Source of the DNA: an uncultured Desulfuromonas sp.
GTDB lineage: Bacteria > Desulfobacterota > Desulfuromonadia > Desulfuromonadales > Desulfuromonadaceae
Direction: 5' to 3'
DNA: 64,000 bases
NCBI RefSeq assembly: GCF_963678835.1
Contig: NZ_OY787469.1
Location: 124,001-188,000 of the forward strand
The notes below the pieces were generated by a model. That model did not search any database, had not been told where the DNA came from, and saw only the letters and a program-made list of their open reading frames with translations. Shown here piece by piece: positions 36,501-44,005 of this stretch; the stretch's first letter is position 1, and every line of letters starts with the position of its first letter. Made by a program: the position numbers and the translations under genes.

Positions 36501-37963
36501 AAGCTTTCAGTTGTTGCGCTGGCCAGATCACCTCCGGTATGACTGTAAAGCAACTGGCCGAGATCGGTGACCGGAATCACCTGCCCCACGGCAACAACAC
36601 CGCCCTGATAGGTCAGAACACCGTGCGTCGGCAGAGAATTGATGGTGATCATCTGTTGGGCCAACACTTGCTGGCCGGTGGCGATATCGGCATCAAGAGC
36701 GTCCGCGGAATCGGCAAGCTGGGCGAGGCTGAACGATGCACTCCCGCCTTCATCTACAAGAAGCGGGTCTCCGTTGAGAACAGGCGCGTCGTTAACGGCA
36801 CTGACACTGATATTGTCAACCGTCAGTGAGGTTGCGATTCCGTCATTGGTAACATCCCGGGCCGTGATGACAATCTGCGGCGAATAACCGCCGGTGGAAC
36901 TGTTCTGGTTGAGTTCATTGGTAAAGGCCAGACTGTTCAGGGTCGCGTTGATGTCCGCGAAGGAACCGGAAAGGGAAAAATCCGCGCTGCTGATGGTTCC
37001 CGAGGTCACGGTCACGTCACCGCTTAACACTAGGCTACTGGTTCCCCCCGTGGTTTGAATCCGTACCGTCATGGTTTCCGGGGCATCCATATCAGTAATG
37101 CTGATCCCCTCAATCGCCAGTTCGGTGTCTTCAGCCGTTACACGCTGGCCGTCACTATTGGCATCAGTGACGGCCGTGGCTTCCATCACATGGTGATAAC
37201 TTTCGAGTACAGGGGGTGAGACAGGCAATAGTGATTCAATATTGCCGACGGCATATTCGAGATCCCAATCGCCGCCCAAAGCGTGCGCCCCGGTGATATC
37301 GACGGATGCGGCAACATCCGCATTGGTCCACCGTGCCACCTGTTCGAACAGGGATTGTCCTTCTCTAGATTGAGCCGCAGAGCAACCGTAAAACAGGATA
37401 TCGGCATTTTCACTCAGAGAGTCACCCCATTGCTGAAGAACCGTCCCGTAATCAGAGACCGTTTCGTGATTGAGTACCGTATCTCCCAACCGGATCATGT
37501 CATCGGCACCGTGGGACAGAATATGTACGGTGTCAGTTTGTGGATTGTCGGCAAGAATGCGTTGAACCTGTTCCAGACCGTTGTCGTCCGCACCAAGGAC
37601 ATAGACCGTCGAGTCGCTGCCTAACAACGCCAGCAACTGTTCACTGTCGGGCACGGAGGGATCGACAATGACGACTGTGTGCTCACTGGCACCAAGCGCG
37701 TTTTCCGGAATAAGTGCCTCGACGGATTGAACGGTCTCTCGAAGGGGCTCAGCGTCACGTTGAGCATCCGCTGAATGGCCATCGGAATGCGAAGAGTCAC
37801 CATCAAAAGCGGCATCCGCCAGAACACTCAATGCGGCGGAAACGCCTGATGCATCATATAAAAACCGTGGTTCGAGAGATAATGGCTCAGCATAATCTTT
37901 GACATTTGAGAGCGAAGGATTGGAAACCAGACGTTTTGAAAACCACTTTAATTTTCTTGCCAT
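27527..37963 (-). CDS. Giant LEPR-XLL / DUF4347 repeat protein, probable exported adhesin
   Basis: About 3,478 residues from the ATG at 37963 (ggagagag ribosome binding site). The N-terminus has no classical signal peptide but carries the LEPR-XLL motif (SLEPRFLYDASG, ~residues 25-36). A DUF4347 domain follows (~90-255: VVIVDPSVPDSEQLLALLG, HILSHGADD, ILFYGCSAAQ). About 2,700 residues of acidic cadherin-like, CSPG-like and VCBS-like repeats come next, with recurring NDAP, NDxPT and TDAGG motifs and many Asp suited to calcium binding. Near the C-terminus are two almost identical 206-residue repeats, a Pro/Gly/Asp linker, a putative Ig (He_PIG-like) domain (PEWLHFKPESATFSGTPPEGMD) and a short tail with GLSLSLAGLFRRPQRG. 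There are no RTX nonapeptides. The neighbouring export genes suggest a surface or secreted adhesin; ligand unknown. Confidence 0.88.
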   Translation of the reverse strand: MARKLKWFSKRLVSNPSLSNVKDYAEPLSLEPRFLYDASGVSAALSVLADAAFDGDSSHSDGHSADAQRDAEPLRETVQSVEALIPENALGASEHTVVIVDPSVPDSEQLLALLGSDSTVYVLGADDNGLEQVQRILADNPQTDTVHILSHGADDMIRLGDTVLNHETVSDYGTVLQQWGDSLSENADILFYGCSAAQSREGQSLFEQVARWTNADVAASVDITGAHALGGDWDLEYAVGNIESLLPVSPPVLESYHHVMEATAVTDANSDGQRVTAEDTELAIEGISITDMDAPETMTVRIQTTGGTSSLVLSGDVTVTSGTISSADFSLSGSFADINATLNSLAFTNELNQNSSTGGYSPQIVITARDVTNDGIATSLTVDNISVSAVNDAPVLNGDPLLVDEGGSASFSLAQLADSADALDADIATGQQVLAQQMITINSLPTHGVLTYQGGVVAVGQVIPVTDLGQLLYSHTGGDLASATTESFAVTVSDGGGGQTSGTLDITLLPQNAAPSISGSPSLIEGQVKVVAPGIDLGDSYDTLTNSTITISNIVEGGQGTLFIDANGNNQVDSGEELSGTVTLTATQRANLATQLKFFHNGEEPNAPTAVTPSFQISVTDAGGGEGGAAAQTTSETIEIDISPNNDDPTLTNSHPTEGAAHGIGEGTVTILDGSMLQAADQDLNPADLSQTIPANQLVYTIETRPDQGEIQLKLGATGGYDDNGWLTLGEGGRFTQEDIDAGNVRYVQTTALTTSDTITDAFGFTLRDSAFGYDVWGDPANPTGGREGGLRDAPEYAGLSVRSFYLTITGNDDAHVIYEGDPREATAGYGTSPDQTLDYEFKAIVTSPGNTADNVAPVWNEANIATSTDGGYVITQQMLEYEITRTAKDTEGTELASIVLPADETVYTLTQQPPNGELQRFRDGGWETIATYGQFTQDDINNGLIRFVHDGSENHTATFGYTVSDGTADHYSDTFDIDVAPTNDRPTAGGGTTQVDEGDGNAVRLGTDVLGMDDIDLSMDAAKQVDEGAEDFLWFKITDLPDDGTLQRWNGSAWVAVDTAVWLPATLLTAAADGESSGLRYVHDGSEPLTYAGGPKVTFNYVVRDDLADPADPLATDASAPDDISGSTQSNQSEQTTATINIIPVNDAPQVADRPGDGDPTIGDTITDGGATTGTNVILADIPEGGNAVISSAFLTAIDPDNTTVQRQYRITESTTEGTLLLNGKTLGVGSTFTQSDIDSGNLTYRHNGDEVAALTSDALGTYHDKFHFVVNDGVAEDSGSGADDNVFLMTFSPMNDLPTVEAPNSLDVLASGSTAVAVAGITVDDIDLDDIIAGAEEDFLRVEIEVLDGSEVLVSGAHLAYSGADPSSGSRAYVSGKATNALILQGTKAEVQAALDALTVAFDNDEDSSAHKIRVTVDDRLYDASGNLDSGANGGNSATNNTDGTPINADNNRLVTEITLTASNSNDVPTITNGSAYSVNEDAAVTLNGFTLSDVDSFDNQVSVTVQLFNDAGRTTLANTATQGTLTYSGLSNVTATGTNTVTLSGTLANVQTALNQIQFKGATDYNGAATGNGTLYLETTLTDAGHADVPGGNSVTVDNDITIVPVNDAPVLTVPGNQAMASGSAIDLSGFAVQDTRDTAQGATDYIEVTVDALDGAVAYGTLTVQTPGSATVDNNGTSSVTVKGTSAEVGAALNSLRYTPADANVDKVITIKTTADDRNGGVGNGTEGTGVDGNNTDVETFTIAVSNTNEAPVLTVPSPISVAEDSSATTVSGISYTDSDDFGGDEQVTVSVDHGSVDFGTKTGLSVVSGGYGSSTVTISGTKQELNTALGTLTYTPTADYHGGDTLTVTVDDQGLVGAGGAQSDTETIAITVTPVNDRPVATTNVTLAAVSEDSTPSGVTFSSLNFAYSDATDDQTANSGNDTSTANSYVAIVGNAAAAAQGTWQVSDGSGGWIDIPASGLSVTNALVFDVATQVRFVPAADFNGTPGSLNVRLADSSQVLTTSTAASDLKNLNDTANGDADLTTGAWNSANRTISISVTALNDAPTSTGSDPTITVVEDAADPSGQTVSALFSGNYSDAADAVTDGSSANALAGVAITGLVNDKGVWQYSTDGGTSWSGVTSVADTNALVLAATDQLRFLPTTANYNGTPGDSLTVRLIDASNGAVVSQSRVDVSGVNSGGTTAYSDSGNSVALGAAVTPQNDVPTLTSDGATSDIAVTATESAAVTGSANAFEVSLLSNVAVTDLDLATTSALDGSTFGGGSVTVTLADKIPGDLLTVDDSLGGISSVTAYDSATGKLVVNLAQDATIAQVQTILEAVKYAHQSDDPTALKSGTADNERAFSVVLSDGNNVQSGGNAGGPAPLEATVSGTITISAVNDPPVATDNTNSVTEDVAAPVTGNVIDDDNGHGVDSDPDTPTDDLKISQIVGDGGSAAIASGSTSASNGTEIQGKYGTLTIGADGSYSYDLDDTNPTVNALATGQQLTDEVFTYTLSDGTATATATLTVTINGHSDGDPQIVAVDGNAGASGEASVAESGLRSTGDNAETTTGVISVTAPDGIATVTIGGQSFTIAQLQSYSTAGPSAVIDTGEGLLRLTGLTNDGGPSDAPTQAGVHYTYTLKQAQDQPGADESTDSIFLAVTDKKDVTGEGTLTVAILDDVPTAVADSGTVLAGQTLDVSAANGVLANDTAGADGWHADGAVVGVAAGNSGVPVGGVAMEIVGAHGTLTLHADGSYSYAADPNAAPLTPQVSDDFIYTVRDADGDETTALLTITVVNNRTPDANNDARTTPEDTPISGNVISGGGDGDVADGDDDGDTLTVTQIRIDGTTYTVPENGSVSVDLAGQGTLVMSGDGSYGFTPVADWHGTVPGILYTVSDGTGADNGTATARLDIVVTPVVDIADDAATTRVNQPVTTPVLDNDSFEGTPRITAFTPPGHGTVTDNGDGTLTYTPEEGYTGSDSYTYTVTSGGVTETATVTISVTNDALIANDDARTTPEDTPISGNVISGGGDGDVADSDGDGDTLTVTQIRIDGTTYAVPENGSVSVDLAGQGTLVMSGDGSYDFTPVADWHGTVPGILYTVSDGTGADNGTATARLDIVVTPVVDIADDAATTRVNQPVTTPVLDNDSFEGTPRITAFTPPGHGTVTDNGDGTLTYTPDEGYTGSDSYTYTVTSGGVTESATVTLDVTDTPTPDPDPGPGPGPGPEPDPDGDVPPLPEVDPGWNGEQPEGSEPPSDGGHGATDNPTSPEDDPMGDDPSYPGDNDLFDPVPHLASVFDAEHRKADYDLVLDMEIHDQMARIRETFSYKVPDSTFAIKLTSDAPLDETPRIHLKAQLASGAPLPEWLHFKPESATFSGTPPEGMDVVDVKVIAYTEDGQEAEVVFSIIIQPQKTAAPGANDTAGEGEDADGPSQPASGTSEIKAEGIAAGLSLSLAGLFRRPQRGVLDGVACAESCRFERQRRQLLEDLGLHGD
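28401..29600 (-). repeat. Two tandem ~618-bp repeats inside the giant gene
   Basis: Copies at about 28401-29018 and 29019-29600 are nearly identical at DNA level over most of their length, with a period of 618 bp (206 codons). Each encodes a DDARTTPEDTPISGNV block plus a GTVTDNGDGTLTYTP block. The similarity implies recent duplication or ongoing homogenisation and a length-variable locus. Confidence 0.88.
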
Positions 37964-38367
37964 AAAATCTCTCTCCACCAGTTTTTCCCTGCTGCATTCG
38001 CTTGATTCTTGCTGTCAGGCTGCAACAGATTAGACCTTTTACGAAAATTTATTAAACAGTAGCAAATGGGATTAGAAGTGAGGAGACTACAAATAGTAAT
38101 GAATCGTGACGAAATGTAACAAAAGAGACGGAAGAATGAATTCTGCGCGCTGATCCACCAGACGGAGTTTACTGCAACACATCCATTCCGCGGCTCACAC
38201 CCCGCAGCTGAATCTCCAGAAAAAATTTTCACCATGTCTCGGCAAAGGCTCACTGTTTTTGCGAAATTCTTGCCCGTAATAAAAACAAACAAGGACCGCT
38301 GTTGCGCCGGATGGGCTCTCCCGCATAAGAAAATTGCATCGATCTTCGGCCTCGTTGCCGATCCGTA
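37964..38367. other. Leader/promoter region of the giant protein gene
   Basis: 404 bases without a supported gene, between the response regulator stop and the giant start. It is long enough for a regulated promoter and leader. A small GC stem (gcggctcacaccccgc, about 38191-38206) is visible, but no riboswitch I recognise. The response regulator upstream may bind here. Confidence 0.5.
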
Positions 38368-39102
38368 TCAGTAGATGTAAAGCTGGGGGAAACAATACCC
38401 TGAACCATAAACGGTCTTGATGGGTTGCTCCGATTGCGGAACTGTATCGGTTATCTTTTTTCGCAACCGCCGCACCATGGCATCCATGGCCCGCCCACTG
38501 TAGTCATCCGCAGTCGGGTAGAGCATGCCTAAAAAGTGGTGCCGTGTCACCGTGCCGCCCTCAGCGTCAGCTAAGCAGGTAAGGAATTTAAGCTCACGCG
38601 CCGTCAGTTGAATCTCCGTTCCACAGGGAGGGACCAGCACCCATCGGCGCACATTGAGATGCCAGCAGGGCGTATCTCCCTTCGGAAAAGTACGTTCTCC
38701 CATGGCTGCTACCGGCACCACTTGCTGCATACGAACCAACAAAGATTCAATTGCGGATTCCAGCAGAGGACCGGAAGCAGGTTTCACCAGATAATTGTCG
38801 GCACCCGCTTTGTAGCCCTTGACTTTAATGTTGTCCGCATCGTTTGCAGTAAGGATGATAATACCGACATTCGGATCCATTCGGCGTAAGTAGTTTGTCA
38901 GTTTCAATCCCGATTGGTCTGGAAGGCCGATATCAATGACGGCTACCTGATAGGAATCCTTTGTCACAGCCAAATAGAAGTCTTCGGCGTTAATCGCCGC
39001 AGTGACCTGATAGCCGGACAACTCGAAGAACTCGACCACATTTTCACGAAGATCGGTATCATTTTCCACCAACAGCAGCTTGATGGGCTTCTGAAGCATC
39101 AT
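38368..39102 (-). CDS. OmpR/PhoB-family response regulator
   Basis: About 244 residues from the ATG at 39102 (agga seven bases upstream, inside the kinase 3' end; an upstream in-frame start at 39120 is less likely). The receiver has acidic residues in LLVENDTD, phospho-acceptor D57 in VAVIDIGLPD, T in IIILTAND and K in YLVKPAS. The C-terminal winged helix shows IQLTARELKFLTCLADAEGGTVTRHHFLGMLYP and AMDAMVRRLRKKI, ending with KTVYGSGYCF. It overlaps the sensor kinase by four bases, and its likely target is the giant-protein operon immediately downstream. Confidence 0.9.
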   Translation of the reverse strand: MMLQKPIKLLLVENDTDLRENVVEFFELSGYQVTAAINAEDFYLAVTKDSYQVAVIDIGLPDQSGLKLTNYLRRMDPNVGIIILTANDADNIKVKGYKAGADNYLVKPASGPLLESAIESLLVRMQQVVPVAAMGERTFPKGDTPCWHLNVRRWVLVPPCGTEIQLTARELKFLTCLADAEGGTVTRHHFLGMLYPTADDYSGRAMDAMVRRLRKKITDTVPQSEQPIKTVYGSGYCFPQLYIY

Positions 39103-40895
39103 GTTTCGTCCTGTCCACATGTAAACAGCGGAAACGTAACTTTTGCCGTTACTCTGGATTCCGCGTCAGAAAAAAGTTCAACGTTGCCACCGCACCGACG
39201 CACGCCGTCTTCTACCAGATGCAGACCAATGCCGGCTCCGCTCGTGCCGAAGCTGTTACGACCCCGGTGATATTTTTTGAACAATTCACGTATATCGTCC
39301 GTCAAGGGCCCGTTAGCGGTATTGACGATGGTGATCTCAAGCAATGAGTCACAACAACGCAGACCTAATGCCACCAGCAGACTGGGCGGAGAATACTTTA
39401 CGGCGTTTTCCAACAAATTGAGAACAATGGTACGCAACAGGTATTCATCAGCGTGAAGGGAGCAGGCCGGGGGTAAATGGTTATCGACCGTAAACCGCTC
39501 TCCCCACAAATCCACGGCAGCTTTATACGTTTTAGAAAAAAACGCCGAGGCGTCAATTTCGACCAAAACCGGATGCAACAATCTGCTTTGCGCCCCTTTA
39601 CAACGATGGGTGGTCTCAAACACGTCCAGCAGACGCTCTGTAGCGCGTTGAATTCGGTCCAGATTGTTTTTCAAACCAGAATCCTGAACGGCAGCTTTGC
39701 GCCTGAAGATATCAATGCTTGACTGAATGATGGCCAAAGGCGTGCGATATTCGTGAGAGATCATGTCGAGAAAGTTTTCCTGCTCCTGACGCAGACGTAA
39801 TTCTTCTTCAAGTTGAACATTAAGACGCGCCTCTTCTTGCTTACGCTGACTGATATCCCATAAAATAAAAATATAGCCTCGCACAATGCCGCGTTGATCT
39901 TTCAGGGCATTTACCTTCGCTTCACACCACAAGAGGGCTCCGTCTTTGCGGACAAGGGGATATTCGTCGTTGAAAGGTCCGCCCTTTATGATATTTTCCT
40001 TTTGTTCAAAATAGTTTTCAAGGCGGCTAAAAAAACCATCTTGAACGGCTTTGCCGACAAAATCCGTTACGCAACAATGCAGAACATCTTCATGCTCATA
40101 ACCCAGGATTTTTTTACAGGCGGGGTTGGAATATGTGATGTTGCGATTTAAATCTATTTGCCAAATAACGTTGGGAGCGCTTTCCGTCAAACGTTTAAAG
40201 ACGTCTTCGCTTGACATCAGGTCTTCAACGATCCGTGCATTGGTTAACGATAAAAACGTATAGATTTGACCAAATTGGGCAACCAATCCAAATAGCAGTA
40301 GATAGGGCAGGACCGGGTCCATCGCCAAATTGACGTTATCGACAAATCCATCCGTCATGTACCATAAAAAGCGAACAATCAATAAAAAAGCAACGGGCAG
40401 TACAGAAGCTGACCAGACAACTTGAATCGGCAGAACTCTTGGCCGGTAGCGGGAAAACAACAGTGGCTCAAGCATGACTCTTATAAAAAATATAGCCAAC
40501 ATGCATGAGTTTAAAGCGGCACGGAGAGCAAAGCTGTCGTCAACGAAATAGAAATAGGCGCGGAATAGGAACTCCACAGTGAGAAGTCCAATGTTGAGCG
40601 GTGTTCCCCACCACGAATGAGGCAACTGGTAGTAGCGCCTAAACCCTTCATAATACAGCATTACATGCATCATGTTGAGCGTGTTGCCGACGAGGATAAT
40701 CACCGAAATCGGTAAAAATTCAGGGCGCACAACACTTATGACAGAACCCAATGCCCAGCACACGGAACCCGCCACCCACAAGCCAAAACCGGGATAGGTC
40801 TTGCTGCGAGACCAGGCATGCAAAAGCAAAAGGGCCATTGCGCAATTCAAAAGTGCGGATACGATGGCCAGAGTTATTGAGTCCAGAACGATCAT
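39099..40895 (-). CDS. Membrane-bound PAS sensor histidine kinase
   Basis: 598 residues: about seven transmembrane helices in residues 5-215, a PAS domain (~228-350, with NVIWQIDLNRNITYSNPACKKILGY and a PAC tail YIFILWDISQRKQEE), HisKA with H381 in FLDMISHEYRTPLAII and a HATPase domain (NLLENAVKYSPPS, GAGIGLHLVED). The seven-helix input has hardly any periplasmic loops, so the signal is probably membrane-borne or intracellular. It is the first gene of the block that ends with the giant-protein exporter. Confidence 0.9.
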   Translation of the reverse strand: MIVLDSITLAIVSALLNCAMALLLLHAWSRSKTYPGFGLWVAGSVCWALGSVISVVRPEFLPISVIILVGNTLNMMHVMLYYEGFRRYYQLPHSWWGTPLNIGLLTVEFLFRAYFYFVDDSFALRAALNSCMLAIFFIRVMLEPLLFSRYRPRVLPIQVVWSASVLPVAFLLIVRFLWYMTDGFVDNVNLAMDPVLPYLLLFGLVAQFGQIYTFLSLTNARIVEDLMSSEDVFKRLTESAPNVIWQIDLNRNITYSNPACKKILGYEHEDVLHCCVTDFVGKAVQDGFFSRLENYFEQKENIIKGGPFNDEYPLVRKDGALLWCEAKVNALKDQRGIVRGYIFILWDISQRKQEEARLNVQLEEELRLRQEQENFLDMISHEYRTPLAIIQSSIDIFRRKAAVQDSGLKNNLDRIQRATERLLDVFETTHRCKGAQSRLLHPVLVEIDASAFFSKTYKAAVDLWGERFTVDNHLPPACSLHADEYLLRTIVLNLLENAVKYSPPSLLVALGLRCCDSLLEITIVNTANGPLTDDIRELFKKYHRGRNSFGTSGAGIGLHLVEDGVRRCGGNVELFSDAESRVTAKVTFPLFTCGQDET

Positions 40896-41623
40896 GGCAA
40901 TCCAGCTTTACCGTTCTCTTTATAGATAAACTTTCTTGTGGCTTGCGCAAACCGACCAAATCCGGTCGTTGACGGTTTCCCAGGGAGTGAACTCCGTTTC
41001 GTTACAATGTCGCACGATCCGGGCGGACCGGTCATTCAGAGTCGTGAGGCAATGTGATACATCGTCATTCCGGCCCGTAATGCGTTGGGAAGATACGCCC
41101 CGAAACAAAATATTGTACACGGAGAAACGGAACAGTAGCGACCGGGCTTGAAAAAGAACGTCCTGACCACAGAACGTAGACAGGGTATGCCGCGGCCCAG
41201 ATAGGGACTTATGGCTCAGAAGTGACGAATTTCAAAGAACCGAGAAAAAACCATCAGGCGCTCAGGGCAAAAAGCAAAAAAGCCGCTCAGGCGTCGGGTG
41301 TCATAAATCAACCTGTCAACTTACATGGCGCGCAGAGGAACACATGGGCCATTTGAATTTGCCGGGAAACGCTTCACGGGCTTCACGCCGATTTGAAAAC
41401 AAAAAGAAAGCTCACGAACTTGCGCTTCATTAATGAATGAGATATACCATCTTTAAAAAATAAGAACAATCAATATATCGTATTGCTTCTGGCCTAGGTA
41501 ATGGAACCGAATCCATGCCAAGCCCGTTGATGGATCGATTTCAATTGCCGTTCACAACACGTAACATTGCCAGAGCCAAAAAAGACTTAAATCGTGCCCA
41601 TTCTTCCCATTGGGCATATTCTC
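40896..41623. other. Long intergenic region
   Basis: 728 bases between the sensor kinase start and the U32 stop. I find no ORF with homology, no tRNA and no clear repeat; the segment near 41430-41490 is AT-rich. It must hold the kinase promoter, but no confident box is visible. Confidence 0.5.
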
Positions 41624-44005
41624 CTACTCCATCCCAGCCACAAAATTAAACGGCGACGTATGCGGTAGATCACGCCGCTGGCGATAACTCTCCAATACCT
41701 TTTTCCCCTGCGGGGTGAACACCCCCAGGTGAGAAATATCGACGAGAAAACCACTGCAGCCCATCTCGTACAATTGCGGCAATGCGCCACACAGTGAAAA
41801 GTCATTATCTGAGCGCAGTACGGTCAGACCGGCTTTCGACACCACCTGATAGCCATCTCCGCGATCAGACAACAAGGGCTGGCCACCTTTAAGTCCGGGA
41901 ATACGGATGCGTGAAGTAATCAACGGAATGGAACCATACACCATGGCATACAACGCGTGAGAACCACGCCGCTGCACCACCTGCTTCATGTTGTCGGCAT
42001 CATCCTCAATATACAGCTCATTACTTGCCGCCCCCAGATCCTGCCACGCTTGCATGGCTTCACTATTGAGGCAAAACAGCCGGTAACTCGCTTCAAGACG
42101 AACATCGGCAAACTTTTTAAACAGTTCAAAATGACTGAGGTTGGTCAGCCGAAACTGTGTGAACCCGGACTGAATCAGGTGGGAAACCGCTTTTTGATAC
42201 GTTGTCCACTCCTGGTCGAAAATCACAAAAGGCAGATCCCACACCACACCACGCCGTTGCCGCTGCCCGACTTTCCACGGCCGATGCAATACCGCTGTGG
42301 TCAGCGGCACCAGAATACGGTCGATTTCATGACTATCCAGCGCACGCATCTCACGAATATCCTTGATGGCCACAGTCACTTCCTGCGATGCGGCCGGATG
42401 CGGACTCTCGGGAGGCAACAGGCTCGCCAGCGCACGTTTGCGCCGTTGCGCCTGGTGTTTTTTCCTCGAATTTTCGACATCGCGCTGTAAATGCTGATAA
42501 AAATCGCGGCGCACTTCTTTCAGCCGCTTGGGCGGGATGATCATATCCGGCAAGGTTCCGGTGGTAAAGGTCGTTAATTCAAATGGTGCGTCATCACATT
42601 GCCGAAATACCTGCTCCAGAGCCTCTTTGGACAGCGGACTCTGTTTGGCGGCAAACATATCGACATCATACGAGGCATTGAGACACACCTGCCCCACTTC
42701 GGCACAGACAATCAACTGTTGATTCTCCACCGCCACATTCAGCGTCAACGGCTGGCGAGCGGCCCCCACCTGTTGCAGACGCCGACGACACGCGGCATCA
42801 CTCATGGCAAAGGCCTTTTGCGACGAGACCTTGAACACGGCGTCACCCGGCTTGAAGCGCCCTTTGAAGGTATGACTGACACAGGCGGCTCCAGCGGCAA
42901 GTTTTTTGACCGGCTTGCGCCCGGCCCACAACTGCTTGACGGTGAACGCCGTACCCACTTTATCACTACCGGGCTGAATGCGGATACGGTCGCCGAGATT
43001 GAGCACATCACGGCTCTTGAAGAACAATTTGTTGTCCGTGGCTCGGGTCACTTCGCCGAGATAACGCCCAGTCGAACCACGCAATGCCGGCGTTGCCATA
43101 TCTGTGGGCTGGCGGCCAGCAAGGAAGCCCTTGGTCGGTGTGCGACCAAATGACTGTTTGAGCAACTTGCGCGCATCCTCGACAGCAGACTGGCGATCTT
43201 TGCCTGTGGCATCCATCACCATGCGATAGGCCTGGACAACGTTGGACACGTATTCGGCGCTTTTCATCCGTCCTTCGATCTTAAAGCTGGACACCCCGGC
43301 ATCCTGCAACGCCGGCAACAACTCAATGGCAGAGAGATCGTTGGGCGAAAAATAGTAGCCGTCCTTGCCACGCTGGCTATAACGACGGCGGCACGGCTGG
43401 GTACAGCGGCCACGATTGCCACTCTTACCACCAAGATAGGAAGAAAAATAGCACTGGCCGGAAAAACAGAAGCACAGGGCACCGTGAATAAAGTGCTCCA
43501 GCTCCAGATGAGTCTGAGAGCGAATGTGCTGAATCTCGGGCAGGGTCAGTTCACGCGCCAGAACGCCGCGGCTGAATCCCATTTTTTCCAGTTGCTTCAC
43601 CCCAGCGGCATTGTGGACTGTCATCTGCGTGGAGGCATGCAGCTCCAGATCGGGAAAGTGATTGCGTGCCATACGCCAGACGCCGAGATCCTGGAGAATC
43701 ACCGCATCGACTCCAGCTTCCTCTACCGCGGCCAGAGTATCGATCAACGCCGGCAATTCCTGTTCCTTGACCAGGGTGTTGATCGTCACAAACAATTTGC
43801 GGTCACGCTGCTGGACGTAACGTGTCATCGCCGCAATATCCTGAAACGAAAAATTCTTGGCCTTGGCGCGCGCCGAAAACGATTGCAAGCCACAATAAAC
43901 GGCGTCGGCACCGGCTTCCATGGCGGCAAAAAAGGCTTCAAGACTGCCGGCAGGGGCCAGCAGCTCAGCCTGAAGGGATTGCTGTTTTTTCTGGGTTGGT
44001 TTCAC
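41624..44005 (-). CDS. Peptidase U32 family protein (RlhA-like, long form)
   Basis: 793 residues. The N-terminal U32 core reads LLAPAGSLEAFFAAMEAGADAVYCGLQSFSARAKAKNF, with Cys residues in CFCFSGQCYFSSYLGGKSGNRGRCTQPCRRRY that match the iron-sulfur/U32 signature. A DUF3656-like middle and a second C-terminal U32-like TIM-barrel half follow. Members of this family (RlhA, TrhP) are now known to hydroxylate cytidine or uridine in RNA rather than degrade collagen, so an RNA-modification role is more likely than proteolysis. Its start overlaps the histidine kinase stop by four bases. Confidence 0.85.
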   Translation of the reverse strand: MKPTQKKQQSLQAELLAPAGSLEAFFAAMEAGADAVYCGLQSFSARAKAKNFSFQDIAAMTRYVQQRDRKLFVTINTLVKEQELPALIDTLAAVEEAGVDAVILQDLGVWRMARNHFPDLELHASTQMTVHNAAGVKQLEKMGFSRGVLARELTLPEIQHIRSQTHLELEHFIHGALCFCFSGQCYFSSYLGGKSGNRGRCTQPCRRRYSQRGKDGYYFSPNDLSAIELLPALQDAGVSSFKIEGRMKSAEYVSNVVQAYRMVMDATGKDRQSAVEDARKLLKQSFGRTPTKGFLAGRQPTDMATPALRGSTGRYLGEVTRATDNKLFFKSRDVLNLGDRIRIQPGSDKVGTAFTVKQLWAGRKPVKKLAAGAACVSHTFKGRFKPGDAVFKVSSQKAFAMSDAACRRRLQQVGAARQPLTLNVAVENQQLIVCAEVGQVCLNASYDVDMFAAKQSPLSKEALEQVFRQCDDAPFELTTFTTGTLPDMIIPPKRLKEVRRDFYQHLQRDVENSRKKHQAQRRKRALASLLPPESPHPAASQEVTVAIKDIREMRALDSHEIDRILVPLTTAVLHRPWKVGQRQRRGVVWDLPFVIFDQEWTTYQKAVSHLIQSGFTQFRLTNLSHFELFKKFADVRLEASYRLFCLNSEAMQAWQDLGAASNELYIEDDADNMKQVVQRRGSHALYAMVYGSIPLITSRIRIPGLKGGQPLLSDRGDGYQVVSKAGLTVLRSDNDFSLCGALPQLYEMGCSGFLVDISHLGVFTPQGKKVLESYRQRRDLPHTSPFNFVAGME

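Noticed and set aside
37964..38367. Possible c-di-GMP riboswitch before the giant adhesin gene
   Set aside because: The leader has some GGGCAA and TTGCC strings but not the ordered GEMM core (no matching tetraloop-receptor pattern). A covariance-model search would decide it.
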